A stretch of DNA of 64,000 nucleotides, from assembly GCA_965218775.1 (NCBI GenBank), contig CBDCLS010000005.1:1-64000 (forward strand), read 5' to 3'. Source of the DNA: CAUZIZ01 sp965218775. GTDB lineage: Bacteria > Acidobacteriota > UBA6911 > RPQK01 > JAJDTT01. Position numbers and translations under genes: made by a program. The notes under the pieces were generated by a model. It was not told the DNA's origin. It searched no databases and worked only from the letters and a program-made list of their open reading frames with translations. Below are positions 45,200-54,159 of this stretch, piece by piece (position 1 is the first letter of the stretch; every line of letters begins with the position of its first letter).

Positions 45200-46963
45200 A
45201 TGAGTTTCAGGATCTCGCTCGCTCAGATCAATCCCAAGACCGGAGATCTTAGGGGCAATGCCCGCAAGATCCTGGGAGGCATCGCCCGGGCTCGCGAGGA
45301 GGGCTGCGACATCGTGGTCTTTCCCGAGATGTGCCTGACCGGGTACTGCCTGGATGAGAAGCTTCTGATCAACCTCCAATTTCTTCGGGAGAACAAACGC
45401 ATCCTGCTGGAGGAGATCCGGCCAGCCTGCCAGGGGATTGCGGCTATCGTCGGCTTCTTGGACTTCGATGAGAAGCAGCTGGGACCCGATCAGCGGGTGC
45501 TAAGGCACAATGCCGCGGCTGTTCTGGGAGAAGGGGAGCTGCTTCAGATCGCCCACAAGCGCCTGCTGCCGGCCTACCGCTATTTCGAAGACAAAAGGTA
45601 CTTCCAGCCAGGTCGCGAAGTGGAGCCAATCGAGGTCAAGGCAGGGGACGGGGTGGTGCCCATCGGCGTGCTCATCTGCGAAGACCTATGGGAGCACGGA
45701 TACGATTCCAATCCTTGCCAACTGCTTCGGGACAAGGGCGCTGAATACCTGTTCTGTATCAATGCGAGTCCCTTCGTCGGAAGCGGTCCGGGAGAAAAGG
45801 ACGGCAAGCGTTTTGTCCGCGAGCGGATCATGCGAGAACAGATCCGCCGTCACGGAATTCCCATTATCTATGTCAATACCGTAGGCGTGGGAGACAACGG
45901 CAAGAACATCATCCCCTTCGACGGAATGAGCCTCGCCTTCGACCGGGAAGGGAATCCGGTCCAAGTTTTGAGCCAGTTTCAAGAAGACCAACAATCTGTC
46001 GATTTCGACCAGGGAAAGTCTGACGCCGTCCCGCTTCCGCCTTTCGATCGGGAAGGGGAGATCTACCGCGCCCTGGTCATGAGCGTACGCGACTACTTCG
46101 ACAAGGTGGGCATTTTCAAGCGGGTGCTGGAGGCGATCTCCGGGGGAATCGATTCTTCCCTGGGCACGGCCATTGCCTACGAAGCCATGGGGCGGGACCT
46201 CCTCTCCGTCTACAGCCTACCCTCCAAGTACAACTCCTCCCAGACACTAGAGGCGGCGCGCCAACTAGCACGGAATTTTCAGCTGGACTACCACGAAGTA
46301 CCGATTCAGTCCATGGTCGACACGATCGTGGGGGACTTCGAACGTTATCTTCACCCGTTAGATCAGCCGGTGACAAGCGAGAACCTACAGGCCCGGGTAC
46401 GGGGCCTCATCATGATGGCCGAATCCAATGACCAGGAGGCGCTACTTCTGACCAACGGCAACGAAACCGAAATCGCTCTCGGCTATGCCACCCTCTACGG
46501 TGACATGGTCGGAGGGCTCTCGGTGATTGGCGATCTACCGAAGCCGGATGTCTATCGACTGGCCCGCTATGTCAACCAGAGGTGGGATCGGGCGATGATT
46601 CCGGAAGAGGTCTTCTCGATTCCGCCTTCAGCCGAATTGAAGGCCGACCAGATCGACCCCTTCGACTACGAGGTGGTAGGTCCTATGGTCAGCGACTTTG
46701 TGGAGAGAGGGATGAGCCCTCGGGATCTGGTGAATCAGTTCCAGAAGAAGCAGCTCAGCGCCACCAGATACTCGGCTCAGGGTGGTGCTGTTTACGACAA
46801 ATACGACGAGAAGAGCTTTGGAAAGCTGGCTCGCCAACTCTACCGATCGTTGAATGTCTCGGTTTACAAACGTCTTCAGGGGGCGCCCATTGTGGCGGTC
46901 TCGGCTCGCGCCTTCGGTTTCGATCTGCGGGAGACGATCATCAACGGTTGGGGCGGTCGCTGA
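45200..46963 (+). CDS. nadE: glutamine-dependent NAD+ synthetase
   Basis: A 587-residue two-domain enzyme that amidates deamido-NAD+ with ammonia released from glutamine. The N-terminal nitrilase-type amidase has its catalytic triad as Glu43 (VFPEMCLTGY), Lys120 (IAHKRLLPAY) and Cys160 (LICEDLWEHG). The synthetase domain follows with the PP-loop SGGIDSSLGTA near residue 315 and the conserved TNGNETEIALGYATLYGD. Length is typical of bacterial glutamine-dependent NadE. The ribosome site is weak. It is followed after 42 bases by a phosphotriesterase-like gene and may be co-transcribed. Confidence 0.96.
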   Translation: MSFRISLAQINPKTGDLRGNARKILGGIARAREEGCDIVVFPEMCLTGYCLDEKLLINLQFLRENKRILLEEIRPACQGIAAIVGFLDFDEKQLGPDQRVLRHNAAAVLGEGELLQIAHKRLLPAYRYFEDKRYFQPGREVEPIEVKAGDGVVPIGVLICEDLWEHGYDSNPCQLLRDKGAEYLFCINASPFVGSGPGEKDGKRFVRERIMREQIRRHGIPIIYVNTVGVGDNGKNIIPFDGMSLAFDREGNPVQVLSQFQEDQQSVDFDQGKSDAVPLPPFDREGEIYRALVMSVRDYFDKVGIFKRVLEAISGGIDSSLGTAIAYEAMGRDLLSVYSLPSKYNSSQTLEAARQLARNFQLDYHEVPIQSMVDTIVGDFERYLHPLDQPVTSENLQARVRGLIMMAESNDQEALLLTNGNETEIALGYATLYGDMVGGLSVIGDLPKPDVYRLARYVNQRWDRAMIPEEVFSIPPSAELKADQIDPFDYEVVGPMVSDFVERGMSPRDLVNQFQKKQLSATRYSAQGGAVYDKYDEKSFGKLARQLYRSLNVSVYKRLQGAPIVAVSARAFGFDLRETIINGWGGR

Positions 46964-47005
46964 AGAAAACTCGGCGGTTGCCCACCTCCAGACGCGAGGA
47001 GTCTC

Positions 47006-48079
47006 TTGAAGCGTCCTTCACAGTTAGGAATGGTTCAAACCGTATTGGGACGGGTTACACCCGAGAAGCTCGGTGCGACCCTCATGCACGAGCACATTCT
47101 GTCGGATCTTTCGCGGATCGCGGAACCTCCAGCCGGTGAGGACAGCGAGCACGAGCTCTTCTACCAGCCACTCAGCCAGTCCAATGTCGGCCTGGTGCGA
47201 TTCTACTCCCAACCCAACGCAGACAGTCTGCGCCTGGACGATATCCCCACAGCCATCCATGAACTCAAGCTGTACCGGCAGCATGGAGGGGGCTCAGTCG
47301 TTGAGGTCTCGAGCCGAGGACTCGGCCGGGATCCAGCGGGCCTGGCTCGCATCTCAACGGCCACCGGAGTTCACATCATCATGGGCTCCTCGTATTATGT
47401 CGATGCTGCCCATCCTCCCGATATGGACAGCCGCTCGGAACCTGAAATCACGGATGAGATTGTCGATGATGTCGTCAACGGTGCTGCCTCCAGTGGTGTC
47501 CGCGCAGGTATCATCGGGGAGGTCGGCTGTTCCTGGCCGTTGACCAGTAACGAGAACAAGGTTCTGCGAGCTTCTGCGGCCGCTCAGAGACAAACCGGAG
47601 CCGCCATTACCATCCATCCGGGTCGTGACGAGCGCTCGCCAGAGGAGATCTTGACGGTACTGGAGAGGGCGGGAGCGAATCTGCAGCGTACGATTATCGG
47701 CCACCTGGAACGCACCGTGTTCGACTGGGGTCGCCTGTGCCGCATTGCAGATCGGGGCTGTTATCTACAGTGGGACCATTTCGCCTACGAGCGGTCCTAC
47801 TTTCCCAACAATCCTCGAGTCGACCTACCCAGTGATGCCGGCAGAATGGAACTGATTGCGCGCATGATCGCGGAGGGATTCGGCGAGAAGATCCTGATAT
47901 CACATGATGTAGCTTCTAAAGACAAGCTACTTAAATATGGTGGCCATGGGTATTTTTATATCCTCCTTCATATCTTGCCAAGGATGAGATCCCGGGGCTT
48001 CACAGAGGAGGACATCAATCGAATCCTGGTCCAGAACCCGGCTGCGGCTCTGACGTTTGTCGAGCCGGCCGAACACTGA
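47006..48079 (+). CDS. phosphotriesterase-family metallohydrolase
   Basis: A TIM-barrel binuclear metal hydrolase of the PTE/PHP family. Metal ligands are HEH (residues 28 and 30, LMHEH), E in IIGEVGCSWPL (in the place where true phosphotriesterases have carbamylated lysine), H in ITIHPGR, H in IIGHLER and D in LISHDVASK. Such E-type members are mostly lactonases or esterases, not organophosphate hydrolases. TTG 47006 has GAGGAG four bases upstream; ATG 47030, where family members often begin (VQTVLG), is an alternative with a poor ribosome site. Downstream gene is convergent. Confidence 0.85.
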   Translation: MKRPSQLGMVQTVLGRVTPEKLGATLMHEHILSDLSRIAEPPAGEDSEHELFYQPLSQSNVGLVRFYSQPNADSLRLDDIPTAIHELKLYRQHGGGSVVEVSSRGLGRDPAGLARISTATGVHIIMGSSYYVDAAHPPDMDSRSEPEITDEIVDDVVNGAASSGVRAGIIGEVGCSWPLTSNENKVLRASAAAQRQTGAAITIHPGRDERSPEEILTVLERAGANLQRTIIGHLERTVFDWGRLCRIADRGCYLQWDHFAYERSYFPNNPRVDLPSDAGRMELIARMIAEGFGEKILISHDVASKDKLLKYGGHGYFYILLHILPRMRSRGFTEEDINRILVQNPAAALTFVEPAEH

Positions 48080-48136
48080 GGCCGAGCTCCCAGCCGAGGA
48101 GTTCGAATTCGACTCGCCGGTGACCTTGGTCGTGGC

Positions 48137-49486
48137 CTAAGATTCTTGCTCCTTCTTGAGCCTCTCCAAGGTCTGGAGCCGCTCCGCCACTTCCTTTTCG
48201 AACCCTTGCTCGGTGGGCTGGTAGTAACGGCGGTTTGCCAGATTCTCGGGAAGGCACTGCATATCGGCTACGTGATCGGGCTCCTGATGGGCGTAGCGAT
48301 AGCCCTTTCCATAATCCAGGTCCTTCATCAGCCGAGTCGAGGCGTTTCGAAGCTGAAGCGGGACTGGTTCGTTTCGGGTCTTGGCCACGTCCTCGGCGAC
48401 CTCGGCATAGGCCCGGTAGAGGGCGTTGGACTTGGGCGCCTGTGCCAGATAGACGGTAATTTGTCCCAGGGCCAGTTTTCCTTCGGGAAGACCAATGAAG
48501 TGAACGGCCTGCATGGCATCAATGGCGTAGCCCAGGGCGGCTGGATCCGCGATGCCCACGTCCTCGGAAGCGAAACGGACCAGTCGTCGGGCGATGTACA
48601 TGGGATCTTCTCCCGCTTCCAACATGCGTCCCATCCAGTAGAGGGAGGCATCGGCATCGCTGTTGCGCAGGGACTTGTGCAGCGCGGAAATGAGATTGAA
48701 GTGTTCTTCTCCTGCCTTGTCGTAGAGCACTGTCCGCTTCTGAAGCGCCTCCTCTAGAATCTCAGCCGTGATGCTGGGACGCTTGTAGCTCCGAGTGCGC
48801 GCAAGCTGGGCCGCCAGCTCTAGCGAGTTGAGTGCGACGCGGGCATCTCCATTGGCAAAGCCGGCGAGCTGAACCAGGATCTTGGGATCCGCTGACAGGT
48901 TCCAATTTCCGAGACCCCGTTCGCGGTCCTGAATTGTGCGCTCAAGAATCTGGAGGATGTGCTCGTCTGTCAATGCTCTTAGGACCAGGACGCGGCTCCG
49001 GGAGAGGAGAGGTGCGATGACTTCGAAGGAGGGATTTTCGGTAGTGGCCCCGACCAGGATGATGGTGCCGCGCTCCACGTGGGGTAGAAAGGCGTCCTGC
49101 TGCGCCTTGTTGAAGCGATGAATCTCATCTACGAAAAGGACGGTGGAGCGCTGGTCCCCGCGGCGCTCAAGCTCAGCCTCCTCGACCACCTTCTTGACGT
49201 TTCTGACGCCTGACAGGACGGCGCTCAACGAGGCGAACCGGCACTCGGTCTCCCGGGCTAGAAGATAGGCAAGGGTGGTCTTGCCCACACCGGGAGGACC
49301 CCAGAAGATCATCGAAGGGATGTCTCCCGAGCGAATGATGTCACGAAGAACCCGCTCCGGTCCTAGGAGGTGCTCCTGCCCCACCACCTCGTCCAGAGAT
49401 TGGGGCCGCATGCGGTCTGCCAGAGGTGCTGACGCCGACGAGGTCCCCTCCACAGGATCTTGATCGGGGAAAAGGGATCTATCCAT
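48137..49486 (-). CDS. rarA: replication-associated recombination protein A (MgsA/RarA)
   Basis: A 449-residue AAA+ ATPase related to eukaryotic WRNIP1, acting at stalled replication forks. Walker A GPPGVGKTT lies at residues 63-71, Walker B LFVDEIHRF follows, sensor 1 is GATTENPSF and the arginine finger is in LLSRSRV. The C-terminal tetramerisation domain includes LHKSLRNSDADASLYWMGRML and LPENLANRRYYQPTEQG. The start at ATG 49486 overlaps the stop of the upstream methyltransferase by eight bases; an in-frame ATG 57 bases farther upstream was rejected because it lies inside that gene and adds no conserved residue. Confidence 0.95.
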   Translation of the reverse strand: MDRSLFPDQDPVEGTSSASAPLADRMRPQSLDEVVGQEHLLGPERVLRDIIRSGDIPSMIFWGPPGVGKTTLAYLLARETECRFASLSAVLSGVRNVKKVVEEAELERRGDQRSTVLFVDEIHRFNKAQQDAFLPHVERGTIILVGATTENPSFEVIAPLLSRSRVLVLRALTDEHILQILERTIQDRERGLGNWNLSADPKILVQLAGFANGDARVALNSLELAAQLARTRSYKRPSITAEILEEALQKRTVLYDKAGEEHFNLISALHKSLRNSDADASLYWMGRMLEAGEDPMYIARRLVRFASEDVGIADPAALGYAIDAMQAVHFIGLPEGKLALGQITVYLAQAPKSNALYRAYAEVAEDVAKTRNEPVPLQLRNASTRLMKDLDYGKGYRYAHQEPDHVADMQCLPENLANRRYYQPTEQGFEKEVAERLQTLERLKKEQES

Positions 49487-50264
49487 GGATGTCCTGTTGG
49501 CGGTAGACCTCGTAGAGGATGACCGCGCCGGCAACGCCGGCATTGAGGCTCTCGGTCTGAGCCTTCATGGGAATCTGAAGCAGCTGGTCAGCCTCATCCA
49601 GCATTGAACTGTCGGGGCTGGATCCCTCGCTGCCGATGACGACGGCCAGCGGAGGCCGAAACCGTGCCTGAAACAAGGACTGGCCGCGCCGAGGTGTTGC
49701 CAGCCAAAGGCAGACGCCTCGGGACTTGAGGTAGGCCCAGTCGATTCCTTGCAGAAATGGCACCCGAAGGATCGCGCCTGCGGAAGCCCGGATGACCTTC
49801 GTGTTGAAACAGGACACGGTCCCAGGACTGGTCAGCAAGCTGAAGAGCCCGGTCGCGGCGGTGGTTCGCAGCAGTGTCCCCAGGTTGCCAGGATCTTGAA
49901 TTTCGTGGACATAGAGCAGATAGGGTCCAAGATCATCCCAACTCCAGGTTGGTTTTTCGAAGAAGGCAAGAACCCCCTGGGGTGTCTCGAGGTCGGAAAG
50001 AGACTTTAGCAGGGCGTCGCTGAGACAAATCGACTCCTGGCTCCTTTGACGAAGACGGTCAAGACGCCCATTCGGGTTCCGAGTGAGGTTCTTCGAGAAC
50101 AGGAGCAGCTTGATCTGGCGATTCTGGGACAGGTCCTCTACCAACTTCCATCCTTCGGCACAGAGCCAGGGGCAGTCCGCTTCCTGAGGCCTGTCAGCAA
50201 ACCTGCTCCACTGTCTAAATCTTTTATTATCGCGGCTTTGAATCACCGCAGGGCGAGAAGACAC
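49479..50264 (-). CDS. TrmH/SpoU-family RNA 2'-O-methyltransferase
   Basis: A 261-residue SPOUT enzyme using S-adenosylmethionine to methylate ribose in rRNA or tRNA. The three SpoU motifs are present: NLGTLLRTTAATG, AVVIGSEGSS and IPMKAQTESLNAGVAGAVILYE. An N-terminal substrate-binding domain of the RlmB type precedes them (about residues 1-105). The specific target cannot be read from sequence. It overlaps the rarA start, making a two-gene operon on the minus strand, divergent from the threonylcarbamoyl-AMP synthase gene. Confidence 0.9.
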   Translation of the reverse strand: MSSRPAVIQSRDNKRFRQWSRFADRPQEADCPWLCAEGWKLVEDLSQNRQIKLLLFSKNLTRNPNGRLDRLRQRSQESICLSDALLKSLSDLETPQGVLAFFEKPTWSWDDLGPYLLYVHEIQDPGNLGTLLRTTAATGLFSLLTSPGTVSCFNTKVIRASAGAILRVPFLQGIDWAYLKSRGVCLWLATPRRGQSLFQARFRPPLAVVIGSEGSSPDSSMLDEADQLLQIPMKAQTESLNAGVAGAVILYEVYRQQDIHG

Positions 50265-50305
50265 GACGGTGTTATTCTAACATGGTCAAGGAGCAGGGAA
50301 ACAAG

Positions 50306-50341
50306 ATGAAACGAGTCTTCACGGTGGCGAACTCGAGATGA
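50306..50341 (+). CDS. possible 11-codon leader peptide coupled to the TsaC-like gene
   Basis: ATG 50306 begins an 11-residue frame (KRVFTVANSR after the Met). AAGGAG and GGGAA lie in the 18 bases upstream. Its stop TGA overlaps the ATG of the TsaC-like gene as ATGA. That gene has no good ribosome site of its own, so translation may depend on ribosomes ending the short frame. Could be coincidence. Confidence 0.35.
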   Translation: MKRVFTVANSR

Positions 50342-50997
50342 CCATGAAGCGATCAAAGGGAGGCTCCAGGCGGGTTCAGATCGACCGATTCAGCCCGGAC
50401 CCGCTTCAGATCGAGGCGGCTGCAGCCGTAGTTCGTGCGGGCGGCATCGTGCTCTACCCAACCGATACCGTCTATGGGCTGGGCTGCTCTGGCCTGAGGG
50501 CCGACGCCGTGACGAGACTTTTCGAGTTGAAACAACGCCCGCCAGACCGGGGGGTTCTACTGCTCATCCCGGAACTAGCCTGGGTGGAGCGCTGCGCCCG
50601 CTCCGTGCCAAGAGACTTCTATCCACTCGCAGAAGCGCTCTGGCCTGGCCCCGTGACATTCCTCTTACCGGCCAGTCCTCAACTGCCGGCGTTGATCGCT
50701 GGTGGCCAGGGAAAGGTGGGACTCAGGAAGCCCGAACTTCCCTATCTGAGGTCGTGGATAGAGGCCACCGGAGCGCCCCTGGTGTCTAGCAGTGCCAACA
50801 TCTCGGGACAGCCCTTACCCCAGTCCGTTCAAGAACTCGCCACCTTGTTTGGGAACCGCGTGGACTTGTTCCTGGAGGCAGCTGAGATGGGTGAGGCTCA
50901 AGCGTCGACCGTCGTGGACCTCTGTACCGAGCCTGCCCGGATAGTGCGGGAAGGGGAGTTGGCAGAGAAGGTTCGAAGTTTAATACGGGTTGAGTGA
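50338..50997 (+). CDS. threonylcarbamoyl-AMP synthase (TsaC/Sua5/YciO family)
   Basis: A 219-residue enzyme making threonylcarbamoyl-AMP from threonine, bicarbonate and ATP for tRNA t6A synthesis. The binding motif YPTDTVYGLGC (from residue 40), the basic KQRP (here ELKQRPPDRG), VGLRKPELP in place of the usual VGVRxPxxP, SSANISGQP and STVVDL are all present. Length suits TsaC rather than the longer Sua5 with a C-terminal extension. The R in KQRP and the unusual R-K in VGLRKP leave YciO-like paralogy open. It overlaps an 11-codon frame upstream and is divergent from the methyltransferase-rarA pair. Confidence 0.87.
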   Translation: MTMKRSKGGSRRVQIDRFSPDPLQIEAAAAVVRAGGIVLYPTDTVYGLGCSGLRADAVTRLFELKQRPPDRGVLLLIPELAWVERCARSVPRDFYPLAEALWPGPVTFLLPASPQLPALIAGGQGKVGLRKPELPYLRSWIEATGAPLVSSSANISGQPLPQSVQELATLFGNRVDLFLEAAEMGEAQASTVVDLCTEPARIVREGELAEKVRSLIRVE

Positions 50998-51031
50998 TCA
51001 GGCTGGACCAGGCTGAAACTTCATTGGCGAA

Positions 51032-51109
51032 CGTAGCTTTGGTCTCCAGGCCGGAGTCTTATTCTTCCGTGCCTTTGGCTCGGGCGGCGGCCTGGAGACC
51101 ACCGCTACG
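51032..51109. repeat. intact BIME (paired inverted REPs, 78 bp)
   Basis: Half-units CGTAGCTTTGGTCTCCAGGC (51032) and, inverted, CGTAGCGGTGGTCTCCAGGC (from 51109 on the other strand) enclose a unique centre AGTCTTATTCTTCCG. This intact copy is the reference showing that the BIME at 10314-10700 was interrupted by element F1. It lies between convergent genes. Confidence 0.85.
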
Positions 51110-51120
51110 CCGGAGGCCCA

Positions 51121-52017
51121 CTAACTTATCTGGACTTCTTTCGGCGGGTTCTGGGAAGGTGGGTCGGTTTCCTGGAGTGCCTGCTCTTTGGCCTTGTCAA
51201 GAATCTTCACGATGAAGAGCTGTTTCTCGCTTCGCTGGTGGACGCCTTTCCTGATGGCAATCAACTCGGCGACGACGCTAATTGCAATCTCCTCAGGAGT
51301 CTCCGATCCGATCGCCAGACCAATCGGAGCATAGAGCCGATCAAATGACTCTGGAGCATATCCTTTTTCGATCAGGTTCTTGACGAGCAGTTGAATCTTC
51401 CGGCGGCTGCCCACCAGGCCTACGTACCGGGCCTGGGTCTGAATCGCCTGCTCCAGAGCGATTTGATCGTGGCTGTGTCCTCGTGTGACCACCAGAACGA
51501 AATCAGTCGGGCCTATCTGGATCTGTTCGAGGCCTGATTCGTATGGGCCCACGATGGTTTCTTGGGCGTGGGGAAAACGCTCTGCATTGGCAAATGCTTC
51601 GCGATCGTCGAGAACGGCAACCTGGAATCCGACGCGATGGGCAGCTTCGGCGATGGCTTGGCCGACATGACCGGCCCCCATCAACACCACCTTGGGATCA
51701 GGAAGAATCGGTTCCACGAAGATTTCGACCGTTCCTCCGCAGATAAGACCCTCGTTTTCGGCGTCCTCCTGTGTGAGCTCGTAGCTCAGCATGGCAGCAG
51801 AACCGCTGTCCATGACCCGTTTGGCCTCTTCCCAGACCTCTGCCTCGACACATCCACCGCCGACGGTGCCGACGAAGGACCCGTCCTCGTGAATAAGCAT
51901 CTTGGCATGGTCTTTTCGGGGCGTACTGCCGAGGCGTCGGACGATCGTGGCCAAGGCGGCTTTCCCACCATGCTTGCGAACCCGAACCACTTCCTCGTAG
52001 ACGTCCACAACGAGCAT
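51121..52017 (-). CDS. XdhC/CoxI-family maturation factor
   Basis: A 298-residue protein with an N-terminal XdhC/CoxI domain (ALATIVRRLGSTPRKDHAKML, VGTVGGGCVEAEV) and a C-terminal Rossmann-type XdhC_C domain (VVLMGAGHVGQAIAEAAHRVGF, YVGLVGSRRKIQLL). The family delivers or sulfurates the molybdenum cofactor for xanthine dehydrogenase and CO dehydrogenase-type enzymes. No molybdenum hydroxylase gene is in the window, so the client is elsewhere. Start at ATG 52017 places the conserved first helix at the right distance. Confidence 0.9.
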   Translation of the reverse strand: MLVVDVYEEVVRVRKHGGKAALATIVRRLGSTPRKDHAKMLIHEDGSFVGTVGGGCVEAEVWEEAKRVMDSGSAAMLSYELTQEDAENEGLICGGTVEIFVEPILPDPKVVLMGAGHVGQAIAEAAHRVGFQVAVLDDREAFANAERFPHAQETIVGPYESGLEQIQIGPTDFVLVVTRGHSHDQIALEQAIQTQARYVGLVGSRRKIQLLVKNLIEKGYAPESFDRLYAPIGLAIGSETPEEIAISVVAELIAIRKGVHQRSEKQLFIVKILDKAKEQALQETDPPSQNPPKEVQIS

Positions 52018-52218
52018 TGTGCAGAAGGGGTAAGTTCTAAGTCAAGGTTGCAGGTTGCGGTGATTCGAACGGGAAGAGTGTCTTGGCCAAAGTCTAGAGT
52101 CTTTTCTACTCTGACTTTGGCTGAAGCGGGGCTGCGTCATCTCCCGAACAAGAGGACCTGAGGCCTGCTGTATATGACCTGCGCCCCGGTACCGTTCTCG
52201 GATCTGGGCGGGACGCGA

Positions 52219-52247
52219 TTGACAGAAAACAGGCAACCTGCTATCAC
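52219..52247 (+). promoter_or_regulatory. sigma-70-type promoter of a probably leaderless PQQ dehydrogenase gene
   Basis: Consensus TTGACA (52219-52224) and TATCAC (52242-52247), spaced 17 bases. The GTG start at 52254 lies seven bases after the -10 hexamer, with no Shine-Dalgarno sequence. Confidence 0.6.
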
Positions 52248-52253
52248 GGTTCG

Positions 52254-54137
52254 GTGCTGCTCAGTTTTTCCTTCGTGAGACCCAACTTCCTGGTTCTGCT
52301 GGTCCTGGTCCTTACAACAACCTTCTCACTCCGAGCACAGCAGTGGCGGCACTACGGTGGCGATGCAGGGGGGACGAAGTATTCGGCGCTGAAACAGATC
52401 ACCCGACAGAACGTTGCACAATTAAAACCAGCCTGGACCTTCGATACAGGAGACTTCAGCGACGGAACCCAGTATCCACCGAAATCGGCCTTTGAGTGTA
52501 CGCCACTGATCGTGGACGGAGTGATGTATGTCTCCACACCGTTTCACCGGTTGATCGCTCTGGAGCCAGAAACGGGCAAAGAGCTGTGGGCCTTCGACTC
52601 CGGATTTGATAGGCAAAGCCGGTTAAGCCTCTTTATCAGTCGAGGAGTGGCCCACTGGCAGGAAGGAGGCAGAAGCCGCATTTTCCTGGGTACCCAGGCG
52701 GGCCACCTCTTCTCGATCGATGCCAAGACGGGCAAGCCGGATCCAGCATTTGCAGAACAGGGCGAGCTGGATCTCAGGAAGGGAGTCACCGAAAAGTTTC
52801 CCCATCTGAACTATGGACTCACATCCCCAGTCGCGGTGTGCGGTGACAGAGTCGTCGTAGGCGGCTGGGTGAGTGACGGAGAGCCCCAGGGACCAAGTGG
52901 AGATATTCGGGCTTTCGACGCCCGCAACGGGCGGCAGGTCTGGCGCTTTCATACGACGCCGCAATCGGGCGAGTTCGGAAACGACACCTGGCAAGACGAA
53001 TCCTGGAAGGATCGGGGCGGGGTGAATGCGTGGTCCACGATGAGCGTGGACGAAGAACATGGCATGGTCTTCGTCCCTCTTACTTCCCCTGCCATCGATT
53101 TTTATGGTGGGGATCGCAAGGGAGCCAACCTCTTCAGTGACTCCGTGGTCGCGCTCGACTGCCTAACCGGCAGCCGGGTTTGGCACTTTCAGACCATTCA
53201 CCACGACCTTTGGGACTGGGATCTGCCCGCTCAACCCGTTCTGGTTACGGTTCGAAGGGACGGGCAGAGCATCCCCGCCGTAGCCCAGATCACGAAGACC
53301 GGTTTCGTGTTCGTGTTGGACCGGTTGACCGGAGAACCTTTGTTTCCGGTGGAAGAGCGGCCGGTGCCGGCAAGTGTCATCCCAGGCGAAGAATCTTTTC
53401 CCACCCAACCCCATCCCGTAAAGCCCCCACCGTTCGCTCGCCAGTCCATGACCCGAGACGAGATCACCAATGTCACACCAGAATCGCGAAAAGAATGCCT
53501 GGAGATGGTCCAGGACGCCGTCGTAGAAGGTCCTCTCTTCCGGCCCATAGGCAGTCAGTTGACCGTGATGTTTCCCGGAACCAACGGGGGCCCCAACTGG
53601 GGTGGCGCTTCTTTCGACCCCGAGAGGGGTTTGCTGTACGTGAACTCGATGGATGTCGGTGCCTTCTTCAGAATGGTGCCTCGACCCGAGGGCTCGAAGC
53701 TTCCTTATCGCGTCAGGGGCACCAAGTACGGGAGATTCTGGGACTCCAATCAGTATCCCTGTCAGAAGCCTCCCTGGGGTGCCTTGACGGCCATCGATCT
53801 GAACCAGGGCGACTTTCGCTGGCGAGTGACGCTGGGTGAATTCGACGAGTTGACGGAACGGGGAATCCCCCAGACTGGTACGCCCAATCTAGGAGGCTCG
53901 ATCGTCACCGCTGGGGGGCTGGTCTTCATTGGCGCTACCAACGATAGTCGTTTTCGCGCCTTTGACAAGGATTCGGGTAAAGAGCTCTGGACAACCAGAC
54001 TACCAGCCAGCGGCCACGCAACCCCTGTGACCTATCTGGGCAAAGACGGAAAACAGTACGTCGCTATCGCTGCCGGTGGCGGAAACAAGTACAACAAGAA
54101 GTACACCGGCAAGCTGGTGGCCTTTACTCTCCCCTAG
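52254..54137 (+). CDS. PQQ-dependent membrane/periplasmic dehydrogenase (quinoprotein glucose/alcohol dehydrogenase family)
   Basis: A 627-residue quinoprotein, exported by an N-terminal hydrophobic segment (NFLVLLVLVLTTTFSLRAQ). The eight-bladed propeller shows WRHYGGDAGGTKYS, LIALEPETGKELWAF, TIHHDLWDWDLPAQP and GGSIVTAGGLVFIGATNDSRFRAFD, typical of the glucose-dehydrogenase-like branch. It oxidises a sugar or alcohol in the periplasm and passes electrons onward; there is no fused haem domain, so an outside acceptor is needed. A five-haem cytochrome gene starts 22 bases after its stop and is the obvious candidate. No PQQ synthesis genes are in the window. GTG start is set by the promoter; GTG 52275 is an alternative. 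Confidence 0.9.
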   Translation: MLLSFSFVRPNFLVLLVLVLTTTFSLRAQQWRHYGGDAGGTKYSALKQITRQNVAQLKPAWTFDTGDFSDGTQYPPKSAFECTPLIVDGVMYVSTPFHRLIALEPETGKELWAFDSGFDRQSRLSLFISRGVAHWQEGGRSRIFLGTQAGHLFSIDAKTGKPDPAFAEQGELDLRKGVTEKFPHLNYGLTSPVAVCGDRVVVGGWVSDGEPQGPSGDIRAFDARNGRQVWRFHTTPQSGEFGNDTWQDESWKDRGGVNAWSTMSVDEEHGMVFVPLTSPAIDFYGGDRKGANLFSDSVVALDCLTGSRVWHFQTIHHDLWDWDLPAQPVLVTVRRDGQSIPAVAQITKTGFVFVLDRLTGEPLFPVEERPVPASVIPGEESFPTQPHPVKPPPFARQSMTRDEITNVTPESRKECLEMVQDAVVEGPLFRPIGSQLTVMFPGTNGGPNWGGASFDPERGLLYVNSMDVGAFFRMVPRPEGSKLPYRVRGTKYGRFWDSNQYPCQKPPWGALTAIDLNQGDFRWRVTLGEFDELTERGIPQTGTPNLGGSIVTAGGLVFIGATNDSRFRAFDKDSGKELWTTRLPASGHATPVTYLGKDGKQYVAIAAGGGNKYNKKYTGKLVAFTLP

Positions 54138-54159
54138 AATCGTTATCCGCCGGAGACCG

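Noticed and set aside
48146..48757. 203-codon plus-strand frame
   Set aside because: Antisense shadow of rarA.
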